Assembly (NCBI RefSeq): GCF_050920755.1
Contig: NZ_CP158480.1
Span: forward strand, 868,001 to 932,000
Direction of reading: 5' to 3'
Source: Oligella sp050920755
Lineage (GTDB): Bacteria; Pseudomonadota; Gammaproteobacteria; Burkholderiales; Burkholderiaceae_B
DNA length: 64,000 bases
Numbering within the stretch: position 1 is the stretch's first letter; each line of letters begins with the position of its first letter. Shown here piece after piece: positions 61,357 to 64,000 of the stretch. The position numbers were made by a program, and so were the translations under genes. The notes under the pieces were generated by a model that ran no database searches, was not told where the DNA came from, and saw nothing but the letters and a program-made list of their open reading frames with translations.

Positions 61357-62211
61357 ATGCAAGTTCATTATCCCTATCCAAAACCCCATGCTGAGTATAG
61401 TGAATTGCATGGATTACCCGTGATTTGCGGTCCTGAAATTGCCGCTCTTAAGTATTTCACCAGTACGGCTAAAAGTGATCGTGATTTGCCGACCGGCGCT
61501 TTAGCCGATACTGACGCTTTTACTACGGCCGGTTTTAATCTGGGTTTATCGACGGGGGCTGAGGCGGATCTGATTTTAGCTAACCGCAAGCGTTTACAAG
61601 AGGAGCTGCCGGCAGCCCCGCTCTGGATTGCCCAGGTGCATGGTGCCGGGGTGTTTGATGCCGATTTATGGCAATCGGGCGATGAGATGAGGCGGGCCGA
61701 TGCTTCCATTACCACTCAACCCGAGCGTGTGTTAGTGGTACAAACGGCGGATTGTATGCCTATTGTGCTGTTGGGGGCGGATGCGCAAGTGCTGGGGGTG
61801 GTGCATGCCGGTTGGCGGAGTTTATTGCTGGGGGTCATTGAAAATACCATTGAAGCGATGCAGCAAAAGGTGGCTGCACCGATTAGCCATGCTTGGATTG
61901 GCCCTTCTATCGGCGCTGTCGCTTTTGAAGTGGGGACCGAGGTGCGCGAGGCTTTTTTAGAATTTAATTCTGCCTATGAGTCTTTCTTTAAAGCCGCCAA
62001 AGCACCGTCTGATAAGTACTATGGTGATTTAGTGGGTATTGCGAATCATAAATTGCATAGCCTAAAGGCTACCGGTATGGTCGCAGCCGATTGTGGTATC
62101 TACTTTTCAGGGCTCTGCACTTATAGCCTATCCGAGTGGTTTTATTCCTATCGACGTAATGCACAGACAGGCCGTCAGGTGACCGTCGCTTACTTGAGTC
62201 AGTGTAAGTAA
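61357..62211 (+). CDS. pgeF: Peptidoglycan editing factor / multicopper-like YfiH
   Basis: YfiH-family proteins (PgeF) help keep peptidoglycan free of wrong amino acids, and relatives act on purine nucleosides. The ATG at 61357 behind AAGGAG gives 284 residues. An earlier ATG at 61309 overlaps rluD and is less likely. The family residues are seen in WIAQVHGAGVFDADL, VVQTADCMPIVLLGADAQVLGVVHAGWRSLL, WIGPSIGAVAFEVG and the ending FYSYRRNAQTGRQVTVAYL. It lies 28 bases after rluD and is probably co-transcribed. Confidence 0.93.
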   Translation: MQVHYPYPKPHAEYSELHGLPVICGPEIAALKYFTSTAKSDRDLPTGALADTDAFTTAGFNLGLSTGAEADLILANRKRLQEELPAAPLWIAQVHGAGVFDADLWQSGDEMRRADASITTQPERVLVVQTADCMPIVLLGADAQVLGVVHAGWRSLLLGVIENTIEAMQQKVAAPISHAWIGPSIGAVAFEVGTEVREAFLEFNSAYESFFKAAKAPSDKYYGDLVGIANHKLHSLKATGMVAADCGIYFSGLCTYSLSEWFYSYRRNAQTGRQVTVAYLSQCK

Positions 62212-62466
62212 ATCCGAGTCGAAATTGTGTTAATAGGATGCGATAATACACCAATATCGGGCAAGGATTGTGTCGGAGCTATGCTGCATAGAGGCTTCAA
62301 ATCCGCTGTGACTTTTGAAATTAAACCTTATTGTCATAATTCTTATTTACAATGAAATTTATGTGCTTGCTAAGATAAATGTAATATTTCTTTGCTACAC
62401 TATATACAGATATTCAAATTATACGCTAGACACAGAGCTTACCGTATTCTTAGATGGAGATGATTA

Positions 62467-64000
62467 ATGGAGCAATTTAATTTAGCTAACAACCCATGGC
62501 TGGCCTCCTGGAATAACCTGACCGGTTCAGCGGATTGGGAAGTATTTAAAACCGATTTTGTTGAAAAGTTTCAAAACCTGATGCAGCTTAGCCAAGAGGG
62601 TAATCTCCCGGAATTGCGCGATCGTCGTTTCCGTGATGCGGCTTGGGCTGAAAATCCGCAGCTTCATTTGTTGGCACATTTATATATGTTGTCTTCCGAG
62701 ACGGTAGAAAAAATGACCGCTAAATTCGATCTGCCAAAGCGTATGCAGGAGCGTTTACAGTTTTCGGTGGATCAGTGGTTAGCGGCCATCGCACCGTCCA
62801 ACTTCTTCAGTCTTAATGCCGAGGCTTTAAAGGCCTTCCAGGAGACTTCCGGTGAGTCCCTACAAAAGGGCATGCAAAATTGGATGACCGATTTACGCAG
62901 AGGTCGTATGACTCAAACGGACGAGACTGCCTTTGAGGTGGGTGTGGACTTAGCGGCGACTGAGGGTTCGGTGGTTTTCGAAAACAAGTTTTTCCAATTA
63001 ATTCAGTACCAACCCAAGGTAGAGCAGGTGTATGAGACACCGATGTTATTGGTGCCGCCGTGCATTAATAAGTTCTATGTGATGGATTTACAAAAGGACG
63101 AGTCCGTCGTGCAGTACTTGGTAGAGCAGGGTCATAATACTTACTTGATTTCTTGGCGCAATCCTTTACCGAGCGATGATGACGGTATTCAGGAAGCGAC
63201 ATGGGATGACTACATCGAGCAGGGTATTTTAAAGGCCATGGAAGTGGTACAGGATATCAGCCGTCAGCCACAAATGAACGTAACAGCGTTTTGTGTAGGC
63301 GGTACCATGACTGCCACTGCAATTTCCGTATTAAAGGCACGCGGTGTTGATATTGTTAAGTCCTTAACGCTATTAACTACCTTCCTTGACTTCTCTGAGA
63401 CCGGTGTATTGGATGTCTTTATTGATGAACCGATGGTGCTTAGAAATGAGCTTAAATTGGGTAAGGGCGGTTTAGCTTCAGCTGATATGCTAAACAGCAC
63501 TTTCTCATGGCTCAGACCTAACGAATTAGTATGGAACTACGTAGTCAGTCACTACTTTAAGGGTGAGTCACCTGCGGCCTTTAATATTTTATATTGGAAT
63601 GCCGACAGCACTAATTTACCGGGCCCGTTCTATGCTTGGTACCTACGTAATACGTATTTGGAAAATAACTTAGCCAAGCCCGATCACGCTGTGGTTTGCG
63701 GTGAAAAGGTTAACTTCGGTCGTATCGATATACCGTCGTTTGTGTATACTTCAATTGCCGATCACATTGTGCCTTGGGATTCCGGTTTTGAATCGGCTAA
63801 ATTGATTTCCGGTCCGGTGCGTTTCGTGTTAGGTGCCTCCGGCCATATTGCCGGTGTTATCAACCCGCCACAGAAAAATCGCCGTAACTACTGGATCAAT
63901 GAAAACACAACGGAAGATATGAATCGCGCTCAAAGTGCCGGTGATTGGTTGGCAGAAGCCACCGAAAAACCGGGTAGCTGGTGGCCTGCTTGGGCCGAGT
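62467..64000 (+). CDS. phaC: Class I poly(3-hydroxyalkanoate) synthase, 3' end outside the window
   Basis: PhaC polymerises 3-hydroxyacyl-CoA into storage polyester. From the ATG at 62467 (behind TGGAGATG) the frame stays open to the window edge, about 511 codons, close to the full length of class I enzymes. The N-terminal domain runs from NPWLASWNNLTGSADWE. The lipase-like box is AFCVGGT, with the catalytic cysteine but alanine in place of the usual first glycine. The other triad members are seen as SIADHIVPWDSGF (Asp) and LGASGHIAGVINPP (His). The WRNPLPSDDD string is also typical. Confidence 0.95.
   Translation, partial: MEQFNLANNPWLASWNNLTGSADWEVFKTDFVEKFQNLMQLSQEGNLPELRDRRFRDAAWAENPQLHLLAHLYMLSSETVEKMTAKFDLPKRMQERLQFSVDQWLAAIAPSNFFSLNAEALKAFQETSGESLQKGMQNWMTDLRRGRMTQTDETAFEVGVDLAATEGSVVFENKFFQLIQYQPKVEQVYETPMLLVPPCINKFYVMDLQKDESVVQYLVEQGHNTYLISWRNPLPSDDDGIQEATWDDYIEQGILKAMEVVQDISRQPQMNVTAFCVGGTMTATAISVLKARGVDIVKSLTLLTTFLDFSETGVLDVFIDEPMVLRNELKLGKGGLASADMLNSTFSWLRPNELVWNYVVSHYFKGESPAAFNILYWNADSTNLPGPFYAWYLRNTYLENNLAKPDHAVVCGEKVNFGRIDIPSFVYTSIADHIVPWDSGFESAKLISGPVRFVLGASGHIAGVINPPQKNRRNYWINENTTEDMNRAQSAGDWLAEATEKPGSWWPAWAE

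Noticed and set aside
1..64000. CRISPR array
   Set aside because: No series of short, regularly spaced direct repeats and no cas genes were seen.

Overview
The window is a stretch of ordinary bacterial chromosome, almost certainly from a betaproteobacterium of the order Burkholderiales and most likely the family Alcaligenaceae. This is an inference from gene content and order: miaB-phoH, yajC-secD-secF beside tgt-queA, tkt-gap, trxB next to ftsK-lolA-rarA, sucA-odhB-lpdA, a long TrpS, and a class I PHA synthase. Base composition is moderate, visibly lower in GC than Bordetella, so a lower-GC member of the family fits best. No species can be named. No rRNA, tRNA, insertion sequence, prophage or CRISPR array was seen.

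Layout. 1-7.6 kb, minus strand: start of phoH, miaB, secF, secD, yajC, tgt and queA (tRNA modification and protein export). 7.9-10.3 kb, plus strand: upp, then three small envelope genes resembling the yqjD-yqjE-yqjK set. 10.3-12.4 kb: an AT-rich accessory patch bounded by two near-identical hairpin terminators. It holds a frame-interrupted small gene and two paralogous membrane-anchored proteins, each built from two repeats with a cysteine pair. 12.4-16.7 kb, minus strand: trhP, ubiD and an aminotransferase. 16.8-20.7 kb: an unrecognised protein, a MaeB malic enzyme and a lone barstar. 20.8-27.7 kb: rsmE, then central carbon genes tkt, gap, pgk and fumC. 28-34.5 kb: a Smr-domain gene, trxB, ftsK, lolA and rarA.

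34.6-39 kb is a second accessory stretch. It has three lipoproteins (two resembling the SecD P1 head), a small anchored protein, a secreted barnase-type ribonuclease overlapping its barstar inhibitor, and a DoxX protein. 39-47.6 kb: a second MaeB, then sucA-odhB-lpdA behind a long structured leader. 47.7-51.2 kb: zapE, trpS and azlCD. 51.5-54.6 kb: csbD, a BenE-type transporter, a DUF4282 protein, a YgjP-type metallopeptidase and a small membrane protein. 54.7-64 kb: tex, a DinG/YoaA helicase, bamD, rluD, pgeF and the first part of phaC.

Together the metabolic genes suggest an organism living on organic acids: two NADP-type malic enzymes, fumarase C and 2-oxoglutarate dehydrogenase feed the TCA cycle, gap and pgk serve gluconeogenesis, and PHA synthase stores surplus acetyl units. 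A 13-base motif shared by the fumC and first maeB upstream regions hints at common regulation. The least explained parts are the 10.3-12.4 kb patch, the barnase-barstar pair, the SecD-P1-like lipoproteins, and two structured intergenic regions that could encode small RNAs.
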